Shown: positions 7,831 through 17,639 of the stretch, piece after piece
Position numbering within the stretch: the first letter of the stretch is position 1
Layout of the letters: every line of letters begins with the position of its first letter
From: Candidatus Methanogaster sp.
GTDB lineage: Archaea; Halobacteriota; Methanosarcinia; Methanosarcinales; Methanogasteraceae
DNA: 52,980 nt
Direction of reading: 5' to 3'
Assembly: GCA_003194445.1 (NCBI GenBank)
Contig: PQXF01000020.1
Location: 1-52,980, forward strand
Program-made: the position numbers and the translations under genes
The notes under the pieces: model-generated
What the model was told of the DNA's origin: nothing
The model's input: the letters and a program-made list of their open reading frames with translations, nothing else
Databases searched by the model: none

Positions 7831-7837
7831 TTCCACG

Positions 7838-10800
7838 ATGAATCCGAAATACCTGTTGATAGGGCTGCTTGCATCGATGATCATTGGATGCGGATGTGCT
7901 GCTGCACTTTCGTTCAGTGGCGAAACCGTGCAACTGGCAGGCAATCAAACCGGAGATATCGTCTGGAACGGATCTAACTTTGGGGGATTTTGCTATAATC
8001 TTAGCGGCGATGCCTGCACTGGTACGGAGACGCTGACGATTGGAGCTGGCGCGCTGGAGGGGCCTGATATCGATCGATTCATCGATGTGGACAACCTCAC
8101 ATACACCACGTCGCCAATCTGGCAGGAATACGAACTCCACAAGAATCTCGGGCTGACCGTTGAGAGCGATCATTATGGCGGAGACTCCGGGTACGGGCAA
8201 GAGTTCTGGATGGGCAAGCGGTACGTTGCCGTAGGTGGCAATGCGTCCAAACTCGCAAAGCCGCTCGTTGAGTTCGATGATACCGATACAAAAACTCTTG
8301 AGATAGGTGAGGAATGGGCTATTAGCAGCGGGTTCACACTTACTGCCATGACGCTCGATCTTGAGGGCGATAAGGTCCAGCTTCGCCTGCGAAAAAACGG
8401 AAAAGAACTCGACAATGCGATAATCAGCACAGGCAGTTCCAATTTGCAGGGAAGAGTGTACACATACCGGGAGGACGTAGCAGGAGAGGATGATGTCCCG
8501 GTATTTTCCTGTTACGTCTCCGAAATCTTCGATGGAATAGACTCCAGTATGATACGGGTCAAATATGTCTTCCTGATCGATAATGACATCCTTCAGATCA
8601 ATACCGGGGAGTGCTACGGCAATATGCAGGTAAGATCAACAACTCCCGACGAGGTCACTCTTGGGAACTGGGACCCTTTGTATCTGGGGCAACACTCATC
8701 AACGTGCCGGATCATGGGAAATCTCTCCTTTGAAACCGTAAATAACGACAGCGCCATAGAATTCTACCCGCATCTGATCAGAGACGAACTGCCAGTGCTA
8801 TCCGGAGGTGGTGGATTCGTATCAGATCATTGCGGCTGGTACCGGTGGGATCTGTATGAAAACTATACCATCGGGTGGAATCGGGTCGATTCGGAGGGGG
8901 CGAAGGCGTGGATCGTCCTTTGCAAAGATGGTGCGGTGGTTGATGAGCGGATACTGACCGAAGAGCAAAGAGCTCCGGTTGATTCGGATTGTCGGTACAG
9001 TTATGTCAGGAATGGGACTGAAATCATCAACGCAACCCTGAAATCGGAATTTAGAGGATCTGCGACGAACGCGGTCAAACTTGCGAATGTCACTCAGTAT
9101 TCGGATGCTAATGGAACCGCCCTGCTCGTTGATGGATCGCATCTCTACAAGACATCAGATCCGGACGGCATGATAGGGGAACTTATGGACGGATATGTAC
9201 TCACGGTGAAGGATATCGATCGGCACGGCGATGAGGTATGGCTTGAGCTATCGATGAACGGAACCGTACTTGAGGAAGATATACTGATGTCAGGTGACCT
9301 GTTTGAGTACAGGAACGGCAACGATCTTGGATCGGTCGATTGCACGGTCGAGGCGGTGTTTAGAGGATGCGATGCAGACATCGTCAAACTTAAGAATATT
9401 ACTCAGTACTCAGGCACCGGCGTGCGGTTGATCGAGAACGAATCGATGACATATCCGGCTGGTGTGAACGATCACCCGATGGTAGGTTTATGGACACTTG
9501 AGGAGAGGTATTCGTTTTCTGCGCGGGATATCGGTTTGGACGGGGACAAGGTCTGGCTATTGCTGTTAAAGGACGGTAAGGTCATGAAGGACGCTATCAT
9601 CGACTCCGGAAGATGTGATGCTGATAGATGGTTTAAATATTATAATGTAACCGGTGCGCTGGTGTTCAGCACTTATGTTGATGCGGTCTTCCGCGGCACG
9701 GAGAGCAATGTTATTCAGTTACGGCATACAACCCAGTATTCTGAGATCGGGGGAAGTGTGTTTGAGTGGGCTAAAAATATCATACCTGTAGGAATTACAA
9801 TCATCCCCCCACCAACAATTACAGTATATACTCCTGACACTTACATCAGTGACCCTGAAGGAGTAACAAGGGACTTTAACATCGCAATCGATCAACCATC
9901 TGATGTTGTCTGGTATATTGATGAAACGGTCGTTAAAGATACTGAAAAAGGCGTAACGTCCGCATATTACACAAACTATAGTGCAAAAACCGGATACTGG
10001 AATGTCTCTGCCGTTGCAAGCAATGCAAACGGCGCTGACATGCAGACATGGTGGTGGGCGGTCAATTTGAGTGAACCCTCCACCGGCTTCAGAATATGGG
10101 ATGCGAACAGAGAACCTCCGATGGATCTCGACTATATATGGGATGCCAGGAGTTGCACGGGATTCTATTACGACATCGATGATGATATCAGCACAGAGAC
10201 GCTCACCATCCATTTGGATGATTATAATGACCGAAACATCGAAGAGGGTAATCTCCAGTATATCACCACAGCAGCCGATATTGACTTCGAATATGATGAT
10301 TGGGGCTCTTACAAGGTGATCGGTTTCATGGCAGAGGAGTATCTCGCAGGCTATGAGGATAGAAACACGTCCATACCAAACGAGAACATCCGCCTTCTTT
10401 CAAAGGGTATGCTAAGCAAGGTCCTGATCGACGAAGACGAAAAACATATGATCTCCACCGGAGCATCGCTCGAACTGAAGGAAGGCTATGAATTAAAGGC
10501 CATACAACTCGATATCGACGGAGGTCAAGCGCAGATCGACCTGATGAAGGATGGAAGAAGTGTTGACAGCGATATTGTGACATCGCCAGACACGTATGTG
10601 TACACAGAGGACCTTGGGGAACTGGATGATGTCCCACTCGTTGTGGTTCATATCGACAATGTCTTTGCGGGTACGGAGTCTGATATGCTCGTAATCGATG
10701 GCATCTTCCAGATATCGGATGATCCCATCCCTGTGGGTATGGATGAGGACTACGGCGAGATGGAGATTCAATCTGCTTCGGGTTACGCGATCAGAATGGA

Positions 10801-12526
10801 AAACTCTGATGACATCGATCTCGAAGAGGATGAGATAGTCGATATCATGGGAAACCTCAAGTTCCTCGTTGCTGACAATTGCACCCTCCGGTTCGCGCTC
10901 TATGAGGAGATAACCGAGCCAGGAACTCATGATATTCGCGGGACGGTCTACGACACCGGAAAAGCGACATGGGATCACATGAACTTCGAGGGATTCTATT
11001 ACAATATCGATGACGATCTTGGCACAGAGACACTGAGGGTCGAAGAGTGTGACGGCAACAACATTCCGGAAGACGATCTCATCTATGAGACGACTGCACA
11101 GTCGGCTGAGTTCGATCTCAGCGAATGGGGATCTTACAAGATAGTAGGTTTCATGGCAGAGCCGTACTTTGCAGGATATGAAAGAGGTGTGGCTGATGAA
11201 GATATAACGAACGATTATATCAACCTTCTTTCAAAGGATATGCTGAGCAAGGTCTTAATCGATGTCGAGGATGACCGCATGATCTCTACAGGTGCATCAC
11301 TCCAGTTAGAAGAGGATTATGAGTTAAAAGTTATACAACTTGACGTTGATGGAGGTCGGGCACAGCTCGAACTGATGAAGAACGGAAGAAGTGTTGACAC
11401 CGATATTGTAACATCTCCGGACACTTATGTGTACACGAAAGACCTTGGAAAACTGGATGATGTCCCACTCGTTGTAGTATACATCGACAATGTATTTGCT
11501 GGCACGGAGTCAGACATTGCTATAATCAGAGGCATATTCCAGATATCAGATGATCCCATCCCTATAGACTCTGGTACCGAATACGGCGAGATGATGATTA
11601 CAAGTGCCTCAGGAGATAAAATCACGATGAAGAACAAAGAAGATAACATCGATCTCGACGGGGACGGGAACATGATGATCATGGGCGATATCGGCTTCAT
11701 GACCTCATATGATGGCGATCGATACTGCCCCTTTGTCAGGCGGACGGTCGACCCGATCGCAGCACTCAGGATCGAACTTCCTGAAAGATCGGTCGTTGGT
11801 GAGGAGATTGTGATAACGATCACAGCAGACGGCTTCCCTGTCGAGGGTGCGGAGGTCTGGTTCGCTGGAGATAATCTCGGCTACACTGATTCGAATGGCG
11901 AGGTCCGGTTCACGCCTGATGCGGCAGGCATGTTCATAATCTCAGCAAGCAAGGCGAATTACAACTCTGTATTTATCGCGGTGCAGGTTATAGGCGGTCC
12001 CACTACCACCGCAGATGCCGTGATCGCACTGCAACTTGCGGTCAGCGGCGAGTGGGATGCTGATTTGGACGTGAGTGGTGACGGGAAGGTTACTTCTCTT
12101 GACGCGCTGATGATCCTGCAGATGGCGGTGGCAGATTCCGGAGCCGTATCAGAGATTGTGATCAACGAACTGATGCCGAACCCGATAGGGGCAGATCGTG
12201 GAAACGAGACCATGGAACTGTACAACTGCGACAATAAGCCCGCGGATATCGGCTACTGGGCTCTCAAAAACGAGGACGGTGATACCTATACTATTCCGGC
12301 AGGCACGACAATTGATCCGCACGGATATTACCTGACAACAAAGGTACAACTCGACAACGGCGTCGGGCAGGTGTTTCTGTATCGCGGTGGCGAGGAGGTT
12401 GACAGGAGCATCGCTTACATGCACTCGACCGAAGGAATATCGTGGCAGAGGCGGACTGACGGACTCGATACTGACAGCGATGGGGATTGGATCGAGCGCA
12501 ATCCGACGTTTGGGGTGCCCGGGTGA
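7838..12526 (+). CDS. Surface protein A: S-layer domains, half dockerin, lamin-tail domain (1562 aa)
   Basis: This is a large secreted protein. The signal peptide (MNPKYLLIGLLASMIIGCGCAAA) is followed by a Methanosarcina-type S-layer duplication domain at about 30-317 (DIVWNGSNFGGFCYNL, LTYTTSP, FWMGKRYVAV, a DVPVFSCYV strand and IMGNLSFE). Then come four half-domain repeats of the pattern GYxLxxKDIxxDGDxVWLxL...VFRG...QYS (318-640), an Ig/PKD-like linker (645-745), two closely similar full S-layer domains (748-1025 and 1027-1300), an Ig-like domain, a dockerin module (about 1388-1430) and a lamin-tail domain (1434-1562). The first dockerin loop has lost its calcium ligands; the second (DVSGDGKVTSLD) is intact. 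Many Asn-x-Ser/Thr sites suggest N-glycosylation. It probably sits in or on the S-layer. It is the first of five related genes. Confidence 0.88.
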   Translation: MNPKYLLIGLLASMIIGCGCAAALSFSGETVQLAGNQTGDIVWNGSNFGGFCYNLSGDACTGTETLTIGAGALEGPDIDRFIDVDNLTYTTSPIWQEYELHKNLGLTVESDHYGGDSGYGQEFWMGKRYVAVGGNASKLAKPLVEFDDTDTKTLEIGEEWAISSGFTLTAMTLDLEGDKVQLRLRKNGKELDNAIISTGSSNLQGRVYTYREDVAGEDDVPVFSCYVSEIFDGIDSSMIRVKYVFLIDNDILQINTGECYGNMQVRSTTPDEVTLGNWDPLYLGQHSSTCRIMGNLSFETVNNDSAIEFYPHLIRDELPVLSGGGGFVSDHCGWYRWDLYENYTIGWNRVDSEGAKAWIVLCKDGAVVDERILTEEQRAPVDSDCRYSYVRNGTEIINATLKSEFRGSATNAVKLANVTQYSDANGTALLVDGSHLYKTSDPDGMIGELMDGYVLTVKDIDRHGDEVWLELSMNGTVLEEDILMSGDLFEYRNGNDLGSVDCTVEAVFRGCDADIVKLKNITQYSGTGVRLIENESMTYPAGVNDHPMVGLWTLEERYSFSARDIGLDGDKVWLLLLKDGKVMKDAIIDSGRCDADRWFKYYNVTGALVFSTYVDAVFRGTESNVIQLRHTTQYSEIGGSVFEWAKNIIPVGITIIPPPTITVYTPDTYISDPEGVTRDFNIAIDQPSDVVWYIDETVVKDTEKGVTSAYYTNYSAKTGYWNVSAVASNANGADMQTWWWAVNLSEPSTGFRIWDANREPPMDLDYIWDARSCTGFYYDIDDDISTETLTIHLDDYNDRNIEEGNLQYITTAADIDFEYDDWGSYKVIGFMAEEYLAGYEDRNTSIPNENIRLLSKGMLSKVLIDEDEKHMISTGASLELKEGYELKAIQLDIDGGQAQIDLMKDGRSVDSDIVTSPDTYVYTEDLGELDDVPLVVVHIDNVFAGTESDMLVIDGIFQISDDPIPVGMDEDYGEMEIQSASGYAIRMENSDDIDLEEDEIVDIMGNLKFLVADNCTLRFALYEEITEPGTHDIRGTVYDTGKATWDHMNFEGFYYNIDDDLGTETLRVEECDGNNIPEDDLIYETTAQSAEFDLSEWGSYKIVGFMAEPYFAGYERGVADEDITNDYINLLSKDMLSKVLIDVEDDRMISTGASLQLEEDYELKVIQLDVDGGRAQLELMKNGRSVDTDIVTSPDTYVYTKDLGKLDDVPLVVVYIDNVFAGTESDIAIIRGIFQISDDPIPIDSGTEYGEMMITSASGDKITMKNKEDNIDLDGDGNMMIMGDIGFMTSYDGDRYCPFVRRTVDPIAALRIELPERSVVGEEIVITITADGFPVEGAEVWFAGDNLGYTDSNGEVRFTPDAAGMFIISASKANYNSVFIAVQVIGGPTTTADAVIALQLAVSGEWDADLDVSGDGKVTSLDALMILQMAVADSGAVSEIVINELMPNPIGADRGNETMELYNCDNKPADIGYWALKNEDGDTYTIPAGTTIDPHGYYLTTKVQLDNGVGQVFLYRGGEEVDRSIAYMHSTEGISWQRRTDGLDTDSDGDWIERNPTFGVPG

Positions 12527-12563
12527 GTCGTGCCCGGAATGATGCAGATCTCAAAGCAGAATA

Positions 12564-12574
12564 TTTTTATAAAG
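12564..12574 (+). promoter_or_regulatory. TATA box of surface-protein gene B
   Basis: TTTTTATAAAG lies 22-32 bases before the ATG, identical in sequence and nearly in position to the box before gene A. The block between box and ATG is also alike in the two genes (AGAGACAGTTCCGCG against AGAGATAGTTCCACG), so the promoter was duplicated with the gene. Confidence 0.6.
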
Positions 12575-12596
12575 TAGGTAAAGAGACAGTTCCGCG

Positions 12597-15500
12597 ATGA
12601 ATCTGAAGTACCTGTTAATAGGGCTATTTGCATCGGTGATCATTGGATGCGGATGTGCTGCTGCAATTCCATTCAGTGGCGAGATCGTGCAAGTAACTGG
12701 CAATCAAACCGGAGATATAGTCTGGAACGGATCTAACTTTGGGGGATTTTGCTATAATCTGAGCGGCGATGCCTGCACCGGTACAGAGACGCTGACTATT
12801 GGAGCTGGCGCGCTGGAGGGACCTGATATCGATCGATTCATCGATGTGGGCAACCTCACATACACCACATCCCCGATCTGGCAGGAATACGAACTTCACA
12901 AGAATCTCGGGCTGACCGTTGAGAGCGATCATCATGAAGGAGACTCTGGGTACTGGGTGGAATTCTGGGAGGGTAAGCGATATGTAGCTATCGATAAGAG
13001 GGCATACAAACTCACAAAGCCGCTCGTTGAGTTCGATTATACTGATATCAAAACACTCACAGCAGGTGAGGAATGGGATGTTGGCGGAGGGTTCACGCTT
13101 AATGCTATGCAGATCGATCTTGAGGGTGAGAAGGTCTGGTTCTGTCTGTACAAGAACGGAAAAGAAATCGACAATGAGGTGATCAACGCTGGCGATCCCA
13201 ATTTGCAGGATCGGGTGTATACGTGCACAGAAGATGTGGAGAGCGCGGATGATGTTCCTATTTTTTCATGTTACGTCTCCGCGGTCTTCCGCGGGACGTG
13301 CTCCAATGTAGTGCAAATCGAGTATGTTTTTTTGATCGATGATGATGTGACAAGATTTCATACTGGCAATGAGTATGGTTCAATGAAGGTGGCGACTGCA
13401 AGTTCGTCCGGCATCGTTCTCAAAAACAATGCAACGATCAATCTGACCCCGAACACGACCGCACCGGTCATGGGCAACCTGTCCTTCAAAGCGACAGATA
13501 ACACAAGCACAATAGAATTCTATCCACATCTGATCAGAGACGAACTGCCGATGCTTTCTGGAGGTGGCGGGTTTGTGCTGGATGATTGTTGGATCGATCA
13601 ACCATGGAATCTATTCGAAGGTTATTCCATCGCAGCAAAGGACGTTTCATTTAAGGGGAACAAAGCACGAATCACTCTGCTGAAGAATGGCGTGGTGGTT
13701 GATGAGCGAATACTGACCGAAGAGCAAAGAGCGCCGGTTGATTCTGATTGTCGGTACAGTTATGTCCAAAACGGAACTGAAATCATCAACGCATCCCTGA
13801 AAGTGGTATTTCGCGGGAATGATTCGAATGTGGTCGAGCTTGCCGAAGTCTGCCAGCGTTCAGAGGTCGATGGTAGTATATTGATCAACAATGAGTCTCA
13901 CTTATTTAAATCAGCAGATCCGGCAGGCATTCCATGGGGCATTGCTGACGGTTATGTGCTTACGGTAGAGGATATTGGTCTTGACGGTGATGAAGTCTGG
14001 CTTGAGCTATCAAAGAATGGCACGGTCGTTAAGGAAACGATATTGAACGACAACTTTGCCAATGCCAGCACATTCACCTGCAACACCTCTGACAACGGCA
14101 GCATAAACTGCGTGGTTGATACTGTATTCAGGGGCAGCAAGGCAGGCGCGGTCAAACTTGTAAATCTCAGTCAGTACTCTGATGCCGACGGAACTGCCCT
14201 TCCCACCCACGAGTCGTATCTCTACAAGACCTCTGATCCGGAGGGCATTCCATGGGAACTTGTGGATGGATATATGCTCACGGTGAAGGATGTCGAAGAG
14301 GTGACTCGGAATTATTGGTATTATCAGTACCCTGGTAAAGGGGATGCGGTCTGGCTTGAATTATTCGGAGATGGGGACGTGCTCAAGGAGGATATACTGG
14401 AATCAGGTGATCTTTTTAAGTATAGCAACGGTCTTGAATCGGTTGATTGTATAGTCGATAAGGTGTTCAACGGAGGACTTGCGGATGTTGTCAAGCTTAC
14501 GAATGTTAATCAGTATTCAAACGACGGCACACGATTGATCGAGAATGGAACAAAAACATATACGACTCTCGATCCAACCGATGGCGATATATGGGAGTGC
14601 TGGGAAGGATATTCGCTTGCTCTGAAAGATGTCAATCTGGACGAGGACCAGGCATGGTTATCGTTATCAAAGAATGGTGAGGTCGTGGAGGATGCAATTA
14701 TCGACGAGGATAGTTGGTTTAAGCACCATAATTCAACAGGTACGCTGGTCTTCAGCACTTGTGTTGATACGGTTTTCCGCGGTGTGGAGACCTGTAGTGT
14801 TCAGTTGATGCACACAATGCAGTACTCCGAGATAGATGGAAAACCAGTCATCGAACCGAGTGCCGATTCGTGGCAGTTGCAGGAAGGATACTACCTAACT
14901 GCACAGGACATATACCGAAACGACTCGGTCTGGCTGCAACTATCAAAGAACGATAAATTAGTTGATGAAGGTCTGTTCTATAATAATAGTTCATTTTCGC
15001 TGCAGAATGATACCGCAGACCAAACGGTAGTCTTCGGAATGGTTTGCAGCGATTACTGGGACGATGAGTATGTGCAACTAACTTCTATTACGCAGTATCA
15101 TGAAACAAACGGAACCGCGCTCGCAACATGGCAATCAAAAACCCTCTATGCATCAAGGAGTTTTAACGACAAAAAGGAACTCACGGTTCCACTCAGATTT
15201 CCCACGACATTAACTGTGGATGATAGTGGCGGAGCAGATTTCAACTCGATTGAAACAGCAGTGGACGCGTCCATACCGGGTGATACGATCTACGTACGCG
15301 CGGGAACGTATGTTGAAAAAGTGCATGTGTATAAACGACTCACACTCGAAGGTGAGGGCGCGGATGTGGTAACTGTGACGGCAGAATCTGCATCCGGTTC
15401 TGTTTTTAGGGTGGACTCTGATCATGTAAACATCAGTGGATTTACAGTGACCGGTGCAACGGACCCCAGTGGTTCCGGGATTTACCTATCCGGTGTAGAT

Positions 15501-17180
15501 TACTGCAACATCTCGGGTAACAACGTATCAAACAACTTTTACGGCATCTGCATAAAACATTCGAGCGACAACACGCTTACAGACAACACGATGTCTGAAA
15601 ACAGGTACAACTTCGGAATTTTCGGTGACAATCTTTCTCACTATATCCAGAACATAGACACGAGCAACACAGTTGATGAAAAACCGATCTATTACTGGGT
15701 TGGTCGGAAGAATGCACAGATTCCAGGTGATGCTGGCTTTGTCGGAGTTGTGAATTCCACAAACATAACGGTAATGGACATGGTGCTGGCGAATAACATG
15801 CAAGGGGTGCTATTTGCATACGCCGAGAATTCGAGGATAGAGAATGTTAGCACATCTGAAAATGAGTATGGCATCTACCTATCTTCTTCGAGTGACAACA
15901 CAGTTGCGAACAACAACGCCTTGAACAACTGCTACGGCATCTACCTACTCTCTTCGAGCGACAACGCACTTCTGAACAACGATGCCGCCCACAATTGGCG
16001 TGGTATCTATCTGGATTTTTCGAGTGGTAACCTGCTTACAAACAACATCGCTACATCGAATGACTACCACGGCATCTATCTGAACTCTTCGAACAACAAC
16101 ACGCTTACGGGCAATGCAGCAAATTTCAATTATTATTACTTCTTTGGCAGTTTCAGAGGTGATGGCATCACCCTTTCGCATTCGAGCAATAACACGCTTG
16201 CGAGCAATACAGCAAACTCAAACGGCGAGTGCAACATACAATTGCGGCATTCAAGCAACAACACCCTCTACCACAACAACCTTATCACCAATAATAAATG
16301 GTGCAATGTATGTGATTGGGATGGCGCCAATCAATGGGATAATGGCGCCGAGGGCAACTACTACTCCAACTACAGAGGCACCGACTCCAATGGAGACGGC
16401 ATCAGTGATCAGCCATACTATATTCCCTGCCGATGCTACAGCTGCAAGAGTTATAGCATTGACCGCTACCCACTCATGCAGCCGTGGACCAGTCCGCCGC
16501 AAAAAGGAGATCTGGATCGCGATGGCGTCATAACCCCAGCAGACGCCGCGATCGCGCTCCAGCTGGCTGCCTGCCGCGAATGCGCTGCCGGAGCGAGCGC
16601 AGACCTGCGCTCCACATCGCAGGCGGCAGGCATAACCTCCGTGCCGATAACGCAGATAACACAGACATCAGCGCTCGAAATGAGCGTGACCGACGGCGCA
16701 TGCAAGGTCGTGCTGGATGCGCGATACGGGGATGCGGAAGCGCAGGAGGCGGTGGTGACACTTACACTGACAAATACCGGATCTGGACGTGTAAATGTGT
16801 ATCAGCCCACACTCCCCTCACCAGGAGAAGGCATCACTCTGACCGCACTGGGCATCTACCCCATAACCATCCCCTGCAACGAATCGGTAGATGTCCTGAT
16901 CAATGTGCGCGTTACAGGAGATGTTGCGGAAGGAACGTACATCAGAACCGCGCATTTTGGTGACAGCGCTGCCACCATCACGATCAACGTTCGCCGCCTT
17001 ACCCGGTACAGTCTCGATTGCGAGATCGCAGACGTGAGCGGAGATGGGCAGGTTACTTCTCTTGACGCGCTGATGATCCTGCAGATGGCAGCGAAGGATC
17101 CCGGAGCCGTATCAGCGATCGTGATCAAGGAGCTGATGCCAAACCCGACAGGGATCGATCGTGGAAACGAGACCCTATAA
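12597..17180 (+). CDS. Surface protein B: S-layer domain, beta-helix, dockerin with an inserted domain (1527 aa)
   Basis: A paralogue of protein A, nearly identical over the signal peptide and first S-layer domain (to about residue 314). It then has about seven half-domain repeats (314-865) and a NosD/pectate-lyase-like right-handed beta-helix (872-1297) with rungs such as GIYLSSSSDNTVANN and GIYLNSSNNNTLTGN. The C-terminus has a first dockerin loop (DLDRDGVITPADAA, about 1302-1328), an inserted beta-sandwich of about 150 residues (with VVTLTLTNTGSG and GDVAEGTYIRTAHFGD), the second loop (DVSGDGQVTSLDA, about 1480-1500) and the first residues of a lamin-tail domain. The reading frame then stops, although decayed lamin-tail coding sequence continues. 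The beta-helix suggests binding or cleavage of polysaccharide, but no catalytic residues can be assigned. It is secreted and likely glycosylated. Confidence 0.88.
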   Translation: MNLKYLLIGLFASVIIGCGCAAAIPFSGEIVQVTGNQTGDIVWNGSNFGGFCYNLSGDACTGTETLTIGAGALEGPDIDRFIDVGNLTYTTSPIWQEYELHKNLGLTVESDHHEGDSGYWVEFWEGKRYVAIDKRAYKLTKPLVEFDYTDIKTLTAGEEWDVGGGFTLNAMQIDLEGEKVWFCLYKNGKEIDNEVINAGDPNLQDRVYTCTEDVESADDVPIFSCYVSAVFRGTCSNVVQIEYVFLIDDDVTRFHTGNEYGSMKVATASSSGIVLKNNATINLTPNTTAPVMGNLSFKATDNTSTIEFYPHLIRDELPMLSGGGGFVLDDCWIDQPWNLFEGYSIAAKDVSFKGNKARITLLKNGVVVDERILTEEQRAPVDSDCRYSYVQNGTEIINASLKVVFRGNDSNVVELAEVCQRSEVDGSILINNESHLFKSADPAGIPWGIADGYVLTVEDIGLDGDEVWLELSKNGTVVKETILNDNFANASTFTCNTSDNGSINCVVDTVFRGSKAGAVKLVNLSQYSDADGTALPTHESYLYKTSDPEGIPWELVDGYMLTVKDVEEVTRNYWYYQYPGKGDAVWLELFGDGDVLKEDILESGDLFKYSNGLESVDCIVDKVFNGGLADVVKLTNVNQYSNDGTRLIENGTKTYTTLDPTDGDIWECWEGYSLALKDVNLDEDQAWLSLSKNGEVVEDAIIDEDSWFKHHNSTGTLVFSTCVDTVFRGVETCSVQLMHTMQYSEIDGKPVIEPSADSWQLQEGYYLTAQDIYRNDSVWLQLSKNDKLVDEGLFYNNSSFSLQNDTADQTVVFGMVCSDYWDDEYVQLTSITQYHETNGTALATWQSKTLYASRSFNDKKELTVPLRFPTTLTVDDSGGADFNSIETAVDASIPGDTIYVRAGTYVEKVHVYKRLTLEGEGADVVTVTAESASGSVFRVDSDHVNISGFTVTGATDPSGSGIYLSGVDYCNISGNNVSNNFYGICIKHSSDNTLTDNTMSENRYNFGIFGDNLSHYIQNIDTSNTVDEKPIYYWVGRKNAQIPGDAGFVGVVNSTNITVMDMVLANNMQGVLFAYAENSRIENVSTSENEYGIYLSSSSDNTVANNNALNNCYGIYLLSSSDNALLNNDAAHNWRGIYLDFSSGNLLTNNIATSNDYHGIYLNSSNNNTLTGNAANFNYYYFFGSFRGDGITLSHSSNNTLASNTANSNGECNIQLRHSSNNTLYHNNLITNNKWCNVCDWDGANQWDNGAEGNYYSNYRGTDSNGDGISDQPYYIPCRCYSCKSYSIDRYPLMQPWTSPPQKGDLDRDGVITPADAAIALQLAACRECAAGASADLRSTSQAAGITSVPITQITQTSALEMSVTDGACKVVLDARYGDAEAQEAVVTLTLTNTGSGRVNVYQPTLPSPGEGITLTALGIYPITIPCNESVDVLINVRVTGDVAEGTYIRTAHFGDSAATITINVRRLTRYSLDCEIADVSGDGQVTSLDALMILQMAAKDPGAVSAIVIKELMPNPTGIDRGNETL

Positions 17181-17490
17181 TAGTACAACTGCGGCGATGA
17201 GCCCGTAGATATTGGTGGATGAGTTCTATAAAACGAGGATGGTGACTGGTGCACCATTCCGGCAGGTACGACCATCGAGCCACACGGATAGTATCTGACG
17301 ACAAAGATACAGCTTGACAATGGCGGTGAGTATATGTTTCTGTATCACGATGGCGAGGAGGTTGACAGCAGCATCGCTTACATGCACTCAACAGAAGGGC
17401 TATCGTGGCAGCGGCGAACCTACCGGCTCGATACTGACAACGATGGTGACCGGATCGAGCACGATTCCACGTTTTGGGGCGTCGGTGTGG
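17181..17490 (+). pseudogene. Decayed lamin-tail domain after gene B
   Basis: In the same frame as gene B the sequence keeps reading as the lamin-tail domain of protein A: YNCGDEPVDIGG, NEDGDWCTIPAGTTIEPHG, YLTTKIQLDNGGEYMFLYHDGEEVD, SSIAYMHSTEGLSWQRR. Besides the gene B stop it carries TAG, TGA, TAA and TAG at positions where protein A has Leu, Trp, Lys and Tyr. No frameshift occurs until about 17470. All three stop codons are used, so readthrough or pyrrolysine cannot explain it; this is a recently lost domain. It is followed at 17491-17600 by nothing recognisable. Confidence 0.8.
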
Positions 17491-17600
17491 CGTGTGCCCG
17501 AAAATCCCGAGACTTTTTGATTTGTTCTGGTCGGTTGAAGACATGACGCCAACCCGGCAAATACAAATATGATTAGATGGATGTAGTCAGTGAAACCGGT

Positions 17601-17639
17601 GTTAATCTGTGGCTAAAACAGTATCAGCCACAGATTAAC
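17601..17639. repeat. 14-base inverted repeat (GTTAATCTGTGGCT)
   Basis: Perfect arms GTTAATCTGTGGCT and AGCCACAGATTAAC enclose an 11-base loop. The sequence then goes on with GCAGATGAACACAGATTA, a partial third copy of the same word. It could be a terminator or a dispersed MITE-like repeat. It lies between the lamin-tail relic and gene C. Confidence 0.65.

Noticed and set aside
15890..16290. Short repeats with AACAAC words as a possible CRISPR or satellite array
   Set aside because: They are the codons of the beta-helix rungs in protein B, imperfect and in frame.
16502..17026. The domain inserted in the dockerins of B and D as a cohesin
   Set aside because: It is about 110-150 residues with an Ig/NEW3-like strand pattern; I cannot see cohesin-typical motifs, and cohesin identity would need a profile search or structure prediction.
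17178..17490. Pyrrolysine or stop readthrough as an explanation for the lamin-tail continuation
   Set aside because: TAA, TAG and TGA all occur in the same short domain, which no single recoding system can decode.
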